Shown: piece after piece, positions 51,342 to 58,750 of the stretch | Numbering within the stretch: position 1 is the stretch's first letter | How the letters are laid out: each line of letters begins with the position of its first letter | Source: CAZYJR01 sp964647905 | GTDB lineage: Bacteria; Desulfobacterota; DSM-4660; Desulfatiglandales; HGW-15 | Direction of reading: 5' to 3' | Assembly: GCA_964647905.1 (NCBI GenBank) | Contig: CAZYJR010000007.1 | Location: 62,001 to 126,000 of the forward strand | Length of the DNA stretch: 64,000 nt | Position numbers and translations under genes: made by a program | Notes under the pieces: model-generated | Told to the model about the DNA's origin: nothing | Database searches by the model: none | Seen by the model: the letters and a program-made list of their open reading frames with translations, nothing else

Positions 51342-51654
51342 GGCGCCCCCTCCTTGATTGATGTGCATGCCTTCACCGATGAGGAGAGCAAGGGCTGTGC
51401 CCGGCCGCCTGATTTGCGATTAACTATCTGAAATAAAGGAATGAACCGGCCTGAGCCGAAGTAGGGGCCTCTGAATGCAATGTGTTGCAGAATGCATCAT
51501 TGATAATGTATTACTGTATAACATACTGTTATTACGTATAATGATCTCATGTTGCGTAAAGGAAACGCATATTGCAGATCGCAACAGGGAAGGTGATTTT
51601 CCGGGCTTGTGGCCTGCCGGGCCCTGGGGTAGGATTAGACTTCGGGAGGACGGG
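51342..51654. promoter_or_regulatory. 313-bp divergent regulatory region of receiver-Lon and Usp genes
   Basis: This AT-rich stretch has a perfect -10 TATAAT at 51537-51542 toward the Lon gene, without a good -35 at 17 bp. Upstream are two near-identical direct repeats, TATTACTGTATAA (about 51509-51521) and TATTACGTATAA (about 51530-51541), the second overlapping the -10. That arrangement suggests a regulator site. No other gene seen. Confidence 0.45.
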
Positions 51655-53664
51655 ATGCGTATTTTCAAGAAGGACGACTCCGGAGAGTTCCAGGACGTGT
51701 CTTCCGAGCTGGACGAGCTCAAGGAGACGGTACAGGGTTCTTCCATGCCTCCCCGGGTGGTGGAAGCCGCTCTGAGAGAGGTGAAGCGGCTCACCAGGAT
51801 GGGGCCTTCGACGGCGGAATACACCATAGGGATCAACTACATCGACTACCTGCTAAGCCTTCCCTGGCAGCGAATGACCGAGGACCACCTGGACATCAAG
51901 ACGGCCGAGGAGATACTCGACCAGGAGCACTACGGGCTCGAGGAGATAAAGGAAAGGATCCTCGAGTACCTCGCCGTCAGGATTCTCAAGACCTCTCATA
52001 AGCAGAGAATATTGGTGGTGGACGATGAGAGGGTGACCAGGCTGAATCTCCAGCACGTGCTCTCCAAGGAGGGTTATGAAGTGGTGCTGGCCGCAAGCGG
52101 GGTGGAGGCATTGGGGCTCCTCAGGAAAGGGGCATTTGACATTATTGTGACCGACCTCAAGATGGATCGGGTCGACGGGATGGAGGTGCTAAAGAAGGCC
52201 AAAGAGGAGAACCCCAACACCGAGGTCATCATCATAACCGGCTATGCCACGGTGCCAACAGCCATTGACGCCATGAAAAAGGGGTCCTTTCACTTCCTGG
52301 CCAAGCCCTTGAAGCTGGATGAGATCCGAAACACGGTAAAGAGGGCCCTGGCCGGCAAGATGGCCCGTCTCACGTCGCGGGGGCCCGTGCTGTGCTTCGT
52401 GGGGCCCCCGGGGACCGGGAAGACCTCCCTGGGCCGCTCCATAGCCAGGAGCCTCCATCGAAAATTCGTTCGTATTTCACTGGCTGGAATGAAGGACGAA
52501 GCCGAGATCAGGGGCCATCGCCGGAGCTACGTGGGCGCGCTCCCCGGGCGGATCATCCAGGAGGTAAGAAGGTGCGGGACTCGGAATCCGGCGTTCATGC
52601 TGGACGAGCTGGATAAGGTGGGGCAGGACTTCAAAGGGGATCCGGCCTCGGCCCTCCTGGAGGTCCTGGATCCCGAGCAGAACACCCACTTCATGGACCA
52701 TTACCTTGACGTGCCTTTTGATCTATCCAGGGTGATGTTCATAGCCACGGCCAACACCACGGACAACATCCCGCCTCCGCTCCTGGACAGGGTGGAGGTG
52801 CTTCGCCTCAGCGGCTACACAGAGCAGGAGAAGGAGGAGATCGCGTTTCGCCATTTGATTCCCAGGGAGATCCAGGAGGCGGGACTCCAGGAGCACCCCC
52901 CGTCGTTTACCAGGGAGGCGGTACGAAAGATGATATTGGAGTACACCCGGGAGGCCGGTTTGAGGGACCTCCAGAGACAGGCGGCCTCAATCTGCAGGAA
53001 GGTGGCCAGGGGGATGCTGGGGACGGAGGAAGCCGCTCGAAAGGCCTCGACCATCACCCCGGAAGCAGTGGAGGCGTTCTTGGGCCCCAGGAAATACCAC
53101 TTCGAGGTGGCCGAGGCCCGTGATCGGGTGGGTGTCAGCACCGGTCTGGCCTGGACCGAAACCGGGGGGGAGATCATCTTTGTCGAGGCCACAACCATGC
53201 GCGGAAGGAACCGGTTGATCCTCACCGGTTCTTTGGGCGACGTAATGAAGGAGTCAGCCCAGGCGGCCTTGAGCTACATAAGAAGCCATGCAGGCGAGTC
53301 GGGCATAGAGGAGACCTTCTTTGACAGGCATGACATACACGTGCACGTCCCTGCCGGGGCCATACCCAAGGACGGCCCCTCGGCTGGCCTCACTATAGCC
53401 GTGGCCCTGCTCTCCCTTCTCACCGGTCGTCCCTGCCGCAGAACGGTCGCCTTGAGTGGAGAGCTCACACTGAGCGGCCGCGTCCTTCCGGTGGGCGGGA
53501 TAAAGGAGAAGCTCCTCGCAGCGGGTAGAGGCGGAGTGGGCAAGGTCGTGTTTCCGGCCAAGAACGACGGGGACTTCCGTATACTCGGCCCCGAGATCAC
53601 CCGGGGACTCGAGATCCGCCTGGTAGACCGCGTGGAGGATGTACTGGAAGAGGTCCTGATCTAG
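51655..53664 (+). CDS. Lon-type protease with an internal response-regulator receiver domain
   Basis: The 669-residue protein lacks the large Lon substrate-binding N-domain. Residues 30-115 match the Lon helical region just before the ATPase (AEYTIGINYIDYLLSLPW, EEILDQEHYGLEEIKERIL). Residues about 117-235 are an inserted receiver domain: DDE acidic pocket (123-125), phospho-Asp in IIVTDLKMD (D167), T195 and K217. The AAA+ domain follows, with Walker A GPPGTGKT (250-257) and Walker B FMLDELDKV. The Lon protease domain has catalytic Ser576 (PKDGPSAG) and Lys617 (GGIKEK). ATG 51655 has GGGAGGA; an upstream frame to 51475 has no site. Proteolysis could be switched by phosphorylation. Confidence 0.92.
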   Translation: MRIFKKDDSGEFQDVSSELDELKETVQGSSMPPRVVEAALREVKRLTRMGPSTAEYTIGINYIDYLLSLPWQRMTEDHLDIKTAEEILDQEHYGLEEIKERILEYLAVRILKTSHKQRILVVDDERVTRLNLQHVLSKEGYEVVLAASGVEALGLLRKGAFDIIVTDLKMDRVDGMEVLKKAKEENPNTEVIIITGYATVPTAIDAMKKGSFHFLAKPLKLDEIRNTVKRALAGKMARLTSRGPVLCFVGPPGTGKTSLGRSIARSLHRKFVRISLAGMKDEAEIRGHRRSYVGALPGRIIQEVRRCGTRNPAFMLDELDKVGQDFKGDPASALLEVLDPEQNTHFMDHYLDVPFDLSRVMFIATANTTDNIPPPLLDRVEVLRLSGYTEQEKEEIAFRHLIPREIQEAGLQEHPPSFTREAVRKMILEYTREAGLRDLQRQAASICRKVARGMLGTEEAARKASTITPEAVEAFLGPRKYHFEVAEARDRVGVSTGLAWTETGGEIIFVEATTMRGRNRLILTGSLGDVMKESAQAALSYIRSHAGESGIEETFFDRHDIHVHVPAGAIPKDGPSAGLTIAVALLSLLTGRPCRRTVALSGELTLSGRVLPVGGIKEKLLAAGRGGVGKVVFPAKNDGDFRILGPEITRGLEIRLVDRVEDVLEEVLI

Positions 53665-53670
53665 TTTCCG

Positions 53671-53832
53671 TCCATAAATGGCCCTTTCTCCCAATCTCGG
53701 CGTCGATCTGCGGGGTTGGTCGTGCGACGTACTGCAGTACGCCTCCTCCCAACCCCTTGATCTCCTTGACCTTGGAAGAAATTGCTCATTTCTGGCCTGG
53801 AAACTCGCTAGTGCCGAGAACGAATTTATGGA
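53671..53832. repeat. 162-bp structured intergenic element with 9-bp terminal inverted repeats
   Basis: TCCATAAAT (53671-53679) and ATTTATGGA (53824-53832) are inverted copies at the ends. Inside are GGGGTTGG (53712-53719) with CCAACCCC (53749-53756), the 14-base palindrome CGTACTGCAGTACG (53728-53741) and a hairpin AGAAAT-TGCTC-ATTTCT (53777-53793). It fills the gap between two convergent genes. The layout looks like a MITE or a structured RNA element; it contains no gene. Confidence 0.7.
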
Positions 53833-53842
53833 TGGGCACGAT

Positions 53843-54424
53843 CTAGTCGCGGCTGTTGATTCTTTCCAAGAGCCAGGCCATGTTTCGGCCCAACTGCCGC
53901 ATTGTCTGGAGTCCTTCTTCGTCCTTTTCCACTTCCCCCTTGTCCAGCCCGAAGCCCAGGTTCCAGTAGTTGGAGCCGGGTACTATCATCTGGCTTATGA
54001 AGAAAAAGTGATTTATGGAGTCAAAGGTGTGGACGGCCCCGCCTCTGCGGGCCGCAACCACCGCCGCTCCCACCTTTCGCTTGAACATATCGTCGTTTGC
54101 ACGGGCCACGTACCCGGCCCGGTCGATCAGGGCCTTGGTCTCGGAGGAGAGGTCCGCGAAATAGGTGGGAGAGGCTATTATTATGCCGTCCGCCTCCACC
54201 ATCTTCTCGATGCAGGCATTGGCGTCGTCCTCCCTGCCGTGGCACCGCCGGTCCTTTTTCTCGAAGCATTTCCGGCAGGCGAGGCACCCTCGGATCTCCT
54301 TGCCCGCGAGCTGCACGAGCTCGGTGTCTATGCCTGAGGCCTCGAGCTCTGAGAGCACTGTCCTGGCCAAAATGGCGGTGTTTCCGTTTCTCCTCGCACT
54401 CCCGCTGAAAGCGACGACTCTCAT
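53843..54424 (-). CDS. Flavodoxin-like iron-sulfur flavoprotein / NADPH-dependent FMN reductase family
   Basis: The 193-residue protein has the flavodoxin-like FMN site VVAFSGSARRNGNTAIL and SPTYFADLSSETKALIDRAG. It also has a compact Cys motif (CLACRKCFEKKDRRCHG) as in iron-sulfur flavoproteins (Isf). It could reduce FMN, quinones, oxygen or peroxide. ATG 54424 has GAGG at correct spacing; a Met six bases earlier is too close to that site. Upstream is a glycine-zipper lipoprotein gene whose stop is 23 bp away. Confidence 0.85.
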   Translation of the reverse strand: MRVVAFSGSARRNGNTAILARTVLSELEASGIDTELVQLAGKEIRGCLACRKCFEKKDRRCHGREDDANACIEKMVEADGIIIASPTYFADLSSETKALIDRAGYVARANDDMFKRKVGAAVVAARRGGAVHTFDSINHFFFISQMIVPGSNYWNLGFGLDKGEVEKDEEGLQTMRQLGRNMAWLLERINSRD

Positions 54425-54447
54425 GGGCATCCTCCCCTTGTTGTTCT

Positions 54448-54918
54448 CTACTGTACGAGCTGCCACGTGCCGTCAGGACGCCTGTATGCAGTGGCGTGAA
54501 CCGTCTCGCGCCTGCCGTCCACATAGCCGTCTATTTCCACGTCCCGGTAGACACGGCCGTCCTTTCTGTATGCCTCATGCGGCGTGGCCGTATACCGGTT
54601 CCCGGTGTCCGGGTTCAGCCACTCGCTTCGATTGCCCGACTCTCTGTACTCCAGCGTGTTGTTCAGCTGCCGCTGATCATATTTATCCCACTCGTTCCCT
54701 ATGATGTAGCCCAAGACCATGCCGATCCCGGCCCCTATCAGGGCGTTTTCCCCCCTCCTGTCGTCCGGGCCGAGCTGGCCGCCCACCGCCGCTCCTCCCA
54801 GCCCGCCGATGAGGGCTCCTTGCCCCGCCTTGCTCCTGTTGGCGCAACCGGTAATAGTCGCTGCCAGGAATCCCGCCAGTGTCAGCAGGATCAGTCCGTT
54901 GAAAATGACTCGCTTCAT
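54448..54918 (-). CDS. Glycine-zipper outer-membrane lipoprotein
   Basis: The 156-residue protein has a lipoprotein signal (LAATITGC) and a glycine-zipper segment (GALIGGLGGAAVGGQLG ... NALIGAGIGMVLGYIIG). It ends with an RT821/surface-antigen-like domain: WLNPDTGNRYTATPHEAYRK, YRDVEIDGYVDG, HATAYRRPDGTW. Such proteins sit in the outer membrane (17-kDa surface antigen type) with unclear role. Its own promoter is probably in the 255-bp AT-rich gap upstream. Confidence 0.85.
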   Translation of the reverse strand: MKRVIFNGLILLTLAGFLAATITGCANRSKAGQGALIGGLGGAAVGGQLGPDDRRGENALIGAGIGMVLGYIIGNEWDKYDQRQLNNTLEYRESGNRSEWLNPDTGNRYTATPHEAYRKDGRVYRDVEIDGYVDGRRETVHATAYRRPDGTWQLVQ

Positions 54919-55173
54919 TTAACACCTCCGGATATTTGACAATCGAACGCCCCCGGCATCATGTGGACGGATATCTCTCCTTCCACTCAACCCCCCGGGG
55001 TTTCCACTCGTCAATGCTATTGCTCATTATAAGACCCCTACGGGGAGTGTCAAACAACTTACTATTTGAACGAGCCTCTATCGCCACGTGGGAAGAAGAA
55101 CGAACAAGAGGGGCCCGAAGACCTCGAGACCGCCCCCGCATTATCGGCGCCCGGCCGGAACTGATAGCAGGTA

Positions 55174-56427
55174 CTAGGGAATTAGGGCGTCGGCTACCAT
55201 GGAGCTCAGGAACTTCACCTCCACGCCCATATCATAGTGTTTGTTCAGGTCGCCCAACTGGGAGTGGCAATTCTCGCAAGCCGTAGCCAGTATCGCGGCC
55301 CCTGTCTCCCTCACCTGGTCCGCCTTGACCCTGGAGGACCTCATCCGGAAGTCGTGGGTCTCGTCCCCCAAGGCCACCAGCCCGCCGCCTCCCCCGCAAC
55401 ACCAATTGTAGCGAGGGTCCCCGGTCATGTCCCTGAATTCATCCGTCAAGTGCTCCAGGATGTATCGGGGCTCCTTGATCACCCCGGCGTTTCGGGCGAT
55501 CTGGCAGGGGTCATGATACGTGACCGAACCGCTCATGGTCCCCTTTCGAATTCTGATCCTGCCCTCCCTGAGGTACCGGGCGTGGACCTCGGTGAGTGAA
55601 GATACCTTGAAGGGCCTCTCGCCGGAGAGCTGCTTCATGACCCTGTAGGCGGTGCCGCACTCGCATATACAGACTTCCTTGACCCCTAGGCGTTCAGCCT
55701 CCTTGATGATCCTGTCCATTATCAGCTTGGTCTTGGCCGGATCCCCGACAAAGGCCCCGAAGTTGACCGCCTCGAAAAAGCTCAGGGTCCAGTTCTCCCC
55801 TGCAGCGTTGAAGACCGCTGCGGCGGGAACAATGGAGTGGGCCCCGGCCAGTGCCACGTAGAGCAGGTCGGCGCCTTCCACGTCCACGGGGATGGGCGTC
55901 TTCCCGGCCTCGGCCTTCCATTTTTCCACCACCCGGGCTTCGAGGTTCCTGATCCCTTCGAGGAAGCCCTGCTTGAATGTATCCAGGGATTCGCCCTTCT
56001 CCACGGACATGTCGGCAAGCATGCTCAGGACCTCGGGCTCGGTGCCCGACCCGACGAGCAGGAGCTTGGCTATGGACATGATCAACTGGGTGTCTATCCC
56101 ATGAGGGCAATAGACCATGCAGCGGCGGCAGCCGGTGCAGGAGTAGGCGGCATCGTAGAGGTCCCGCAGGGTCTCGTCGTTCAACTCCCTGGACTCGCCC
56201 AGCCAGGGCAGGATCCTGCCTTGGGTCTTGAAGTACTTCTTGTAGATCCGCCGGACGATCTCGGCCCGGTAGGCGGCTATATTCTTGACACCGCCCATTG
56301 ATGCGTATACGTGGCACGCATCGGTGCACAGGCCGCAACGAGAGCAGGTATCCATGTAGAGTCTTACGGCCCTGCTCAATTTCTTCTCGAACAGCTTGAG
56401 CAAATCGTTTCTCGTCTTCTCATCCAT
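55174..56427 (-). CDS. DsrK/HdrD-like iron-sulfur protein
   Basis: The 417-residue protein has two cubane motifs, CSRCGLCTDACH (28-39) and CTGCRRCMVYCP (97-108), and a C-terminal CCG domain (YHDPCQIARNAG, YNWCCGGGGG, ATACENCHSQ). A degenerate first CCG region has CICECGTAYRVM. This is the DsrK/TmcB/HdrD type, the cytoplasmic subunit that exchanges electrons with a membrane cytochrome b and reduces a disulfide or persulfide. It lies three bases after the DsrM-like gene. The operon also holds TusA and DsrE, pointing to a sulfur substrate. Confidence 0.87.
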   Translation of the reverse strand: MDEKTRNDLLKLFEKKLSRAVRLYMDTCSRCGLCTDACHVYASMGGVKNIAAYRAEIVRRIYKKYFKTQGRILPWLGESRELNDETLRDLYDAAYSCTGCRRCMVYCPHGIDTQLIMSIAKLLLVGSGTEPEVLSMLADMSVEKGESLDTFKQGFLEGIRNLEARVVEKWKAEAGKTPIPVDVEGADLLYVALAGAHSIVPAAAVFNAAGENWTLSFFEAVNFGAFVGDPAKTKLIMDRIIKEAERLGVKEVCICECGTAYRVMKQLSGERPFKVSSLTEVHARYLREGRIRIRKGTMSGSVTYHDPCQIARNAGVIKEPRYILEHLTDEFRDMTGDPRYNWCCGGGGGLVALGDETHDFRMRSSRVKADQVRETGAAILATACENCHSQLGDLNKHYDMGVEVKFLSSMVADALIP

Positions 56428-56430
56428 GGC

Positions 56431-57138
56431 TCATCCCCTCCTCAGTCTGTTCAAGGCGAACGAAAAGAAGCTGTGCATGATCTTGCTGAAGGGGAACAAC
56501 ATGAGAAAGAGGTTCGCAAAGAAGACATGCACCACCAGCATAAAGGAATGGCCCCCGTAGCTAACAAAGGCGATGTCCGGCTCCAGGTGCACCAGGCTCC
56601 ATAGGTAGTCGCGGTAGTCCCCGACCATCAGCCCCCCGTATTCGTACCAGCGGCGCGCCCAATCCATTTGGCTGCCGAAGAGGACGGCCAGAAAGAGCAC
56701 TATCAGGAGATAATAGTCCTCCGGCACGGAGAGCTCCCTGTAGGGCGAGTGAAAGCGGCGGAAAAGGAAGTAGAGAAGGGCGATGCACAGGCTCAAACCC
56801 AGAAGGCCCTTCCCCATGAACACCTGATGCTCGATCACCTGAAAGGCCTCTATCCTCCCGAAGAGTTCCAGATGGCCCAAGATGAGCAGGAAAAAGGCGA
56901 TATGAAATCCCATCAAGAAGATCCAATGCACCGGGGAATTCTTCCGCACAGCGGGAAGAAGCAAGGCGTCGTGGAGCGCCCGGAGCCACCCGGCCCTGCG
57001 CTCGGGGAAGATCTGTAGTGTGGACGGATGTGCGGGACTCCTCAAGATGCCTATCAGCCTTAGGGCGGTTCCCGCGGCGAACACCCCGAATGCCGCATAG
57101 ACCATGGGGACCAGGATGATGTAGTAGACGGTTTCCAC
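56431..57138 (-). CDS. DsrM/NarI-like cytochrome b subunit
   Basis: The 235-residue membrane protein has five hydrophobic segments and His residues placed for two b hemes (MGFHIAFFLLILGHLE, GHSFMLVVHVFFANLFL), like NarI/DsrM/TmcC. It would pass electrons between menaquinone and the DsrK-like protein. The frame opens at 57159, but codon 8 is a GTG (57138) exactly five bases after a perfect AGGAGGT, and protein similarity starts there, so GTG is preferred. Confidence 0.85.
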   Translation of the reverse strand: METVYYIILVPMVYAAFGVFAAGTALRLIGILRSPAHPSTLQIFPERRAGWLRALHDALLLPAVRKNSPVHWIFLMGFHIAFFLLILGHLELFGRIEAFQVIEHQVFMGKGLLGLSLCIALLYFLFRRFHSPYRELSVPEDYYLLIVLFLAVLFGSQMDWARRWYEYGGLMVGDYRDYLWSLVHLEPDIAFVSYGGHSFMLVVHVFFANLFLMLFPFSKIMHSFFSFALNRLRRG

Positions 57139-57219
57139 AATGGACCTCCTCATGATCATTCGACCCGCCCGGTGGGGTGTAGCCGCCCGACCGGGCGAAT
57201 CGTCGAATACCGCGGTGGG

Positions 57220-57462
57220 CTACGCGTTTCTCTTGATAAAGAAGCGTATCTCGCCGTCCCGCTGTTCGGTCTTTACTATCTCGTTACCGCTGCTCTTGGC
57301 CCAAGAAGGGAAATCCGACAAGGAGCCCGGATCGGTGGTAACCGCCTCCAGCACCTCTCCTACCGCCACGTCCTTGATGCCCTTGCTCACCTTGACCACC
57401 GGCATGGGACAGGCCAGGCCCTTGAGATCCAATGTCTTTGCTGTATTCATATTTTCAGTCAT
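57220..57462 (-). CDS. tusA: TusA-family sulfur carrier
   Basis: The 80-residue protein has the TusA/SirA pattern LDLKGLACPMPVVKVSKGI with the sulfur-carrying Cys18, and DPGSLSDFPSWAKSSGNEIV. It shuttles persulfide sulfur between partners. Here it is between DsrE-like and DsrM-like genes; it likely delivers sulfur to the DsrK-like reductase. GGAG site nine bases before ATG 57462. Confidence 0.92.
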   Translation of the reverse strand: MTENMNTAKTLDLKGLACPMPVVKVSKGIKDVAVGEVLEAVTTDPGSLSDFPSWAKSSGNEIVKTEQRDGEIRFFIKRNA

Positions 57463-57504
57463 CTGTGTATTCTCCTTTCTTTTGTATAAAATTAACCAAA
57501 AAAG

Positions 57505-58098
57505 CTAGATGAAGAGCTGGATTCGGCTGTCCTTTGCCTCCTCCAGGAACTTGGCCACCCCGCAGAATGTGAGATCCGGATAGTCGATCATCTCCTCGCG
57601 CTTGAATCCCATGAGATCCATGGACATCTCGCAGACGTAGATCTTGACTCCCAGTTCGCCGGCAAGCCGGATCATCTCCTCGATCGAGGCCACGTTCTTC
57701 TTTTTCATTAGGTGCTGCATCATCGAGGTCCCCATGCCGCCCATATTCATTTTGGAGAGCTTGACCGAGGAGGCGCCCTTGGGGAGCATGGTCCCGAACA
57801 TCTTTCCCATCAGATCCTTTCCCCCTACACTCTTGTCCTTGTCCCTGAGGACGGGCGTCCCCCAGAACGTAAAGAACATCACCACCTCCATGCCCATGGC
57901 CACTGCTCCGGTTCCGATCACCAATGAGGCCAAGACCTTGTCCATGTCGCCGCTGAAGACCACCATGGAGAGCTTGTTGGAGGGTGAGGCCTCGGAAAGG
58001 GCCGTCACCCGCCCCTCCAACTCCCTTATCCGGGCTTGGATTTCCTCTATGGCACCGTCCTGACTCTTAAACTCCTGTCTTTCTATGCTCTGCCCCAT
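57505..58098 (-). CDS. DsrE/DsrF-like (DsrE2) sulfurtransferase
   Basis: The 197-residue protein has an N-terminal coiled-coil (IEEIQARIRELEGRVTAL) and a DsrE-like domain: SMVVFSGDMDKVLASLVIGTGAVAMGMEVVMFFTFWG, a Met-rich MNMGGMGTSMMQHLM and the Cys-containing KIYVCEMSMDLMG and LTFCGVAKFL. This is the DsrE2 type, often next to TusA and rhodaneses. It passes sulfane sulfur to TusA. An operator-like palindrome lies 19-33 bases upstream. Confidence 0.9.
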   Translation of the reverse strand: MGQSIERQEFKSQDGAIEEIQARIRELEGRVTALSEASPSNKLSMVVFSGDMDKVLASLVIGTGAVAMGMEVVMFFTFWGTPVLRDKDKSVGGKDLMGKMFGTMLPKGASSVKLSKMNMGGMGTSMMQHLMKKKNVASIEEMIRLAGELGVKIYVCEMSMDLMGFKREEMIDYPDLTFCGVAKFLEEAKDSRIQLFI

Positions 58099-58116
58099 AT
58101 CTCATTCCTCCATTTG

Positions 58117-58131
58117 GTTAATAGTATTAAC
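58117..58131. promoter_or_regulatory. MarR operator copy 1 (dsrE2 promoter)
   Basis: GTTAAT-AGT-ATTAAC, a perfect 6-bp palindrome with a 3-base centre. A minus-strand -10 (TATAAG, 58136-58131) overlaps its edge, so binding would block polymerase. Same arms as the copy at 58657-58671. Confidence 0.7.
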
Positions 58132-58178
58132 TTATATCTCAAAAAGTAAGCCCCCGGGCGCCCCTCCTTCCAGCGCCT

Positions 58179-58637
58179 CTATACCAGGGTCTCCTTTACA
58201 GCCTCCATTGATGTCCGAAGGACTTCCAGGTTGGAAATCAGCTCCTTTCTTTTTAAAGAGTCCATTTGGAGCAAAACGTTTCGATGCACCTCCTGGTAGA
58301 AATCTTCCAATTCCCGTATCTTGCTCCGTCCCAGGGCGGTCGGGCTGATCAGCTTCACCCGGGCGTCTTTGGGGTCTTCGGTCCGCTCCACCAGCCCCTT
58401 GCGGATCATGCCCTCCATGATTTTGGTCACACGGCTCTTGGCCACCTCCAGGCGCGCGGCGATTCCCTTGAGGGTGAGATACCTCTCCCCGCAGAACAAG
58501 AGCAGGACCTTGACTTCAGTCAATGTGAGATCGAACCTCTTGGATTCGTAGAGCTTTCTGTCTTCGCAGCATGAAATGATCTCGGCTATCAGGTCCCTGA
58601 GCCTGGAGGTCTGGTAGTCCAGCAGCTTGTCTCTCAT
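58179..58637 (-). CDS. MarR-family transcriptional regulator
   Basis: The 152-residue protein has a winged-helix MarR domain (LFCGERYLTLKGIAARLEVAKSRVTKIMEGMIRKGLVER, then DPKDARVKLISPTALGRSKI) flanked by dimer helices. It contains Cys residues near residue 24-25 (EIISCCEDRK) that could sense redox or sulfur state; this is inference. It lies upstream of the DsrE-TusA-DsrMK-like genes with operators ahead of both itself and dsrE2. Confidence 0.92.
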   Translation of the reverse strand: MRDKLLDYQTSRLRDLIAEIISCCEDRKLYESKRFDLTLTEVKVLLLFCGERYLTLKGIAARLEVAKSRVTKIMEGMIRKGLVERTEDPKDARVKLISPTALGRSKIRELEDFYQEVHRNVLLQMDSLKRKELISNLEVLRTSMEAVKETLV

Positions 58638-58656
58638 GATTAACCCGCGACGTATT

Positions 58657-58671
58657 GTTAATGATATTAAC
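58657..58671. promoter_or_regulatory. MarR operator copy 2 (marR promoter)
   Basis: GTTAAT-GAT-ATTAAC, 19 bp upstream of the marR start and overlapping the marR -10. A further half-site ATTAAC lies at 58639-58644. Identical arms to the copy at 58117-58131 support autoregulation plus control of the cassette. Confidence 0.75.
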
Positions 58672-58699
58672 TATACTCACGGGGGTCGAGGTTTGTCAA
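58670..58699 (-). promoter_or_regulatory. marR promoter
   Basis: On the minus strand a perfect -35 TTGACA (58699-58694) and -10 TATAGT (58675-58670) with an 18-bp spacer. The operator at 58657-58671 overlaps the -10 and start site. Confidence 0.65.
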
Positions 58700-58750
58700 G
58701 CCGTTTCAGGGGGCCTTTCGCCCGGCCGGTCCCCGCTCGGAAACGGGGTG

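Noticed and set aside
51561..51575. Possible sigma-54 promoter (GG...TTGC) before the receiver-Lon gene
   Set aside because: The spacing between GG and GC is 11 bases, not the required 10, and the flanks do not match the -24/-12 consensus.
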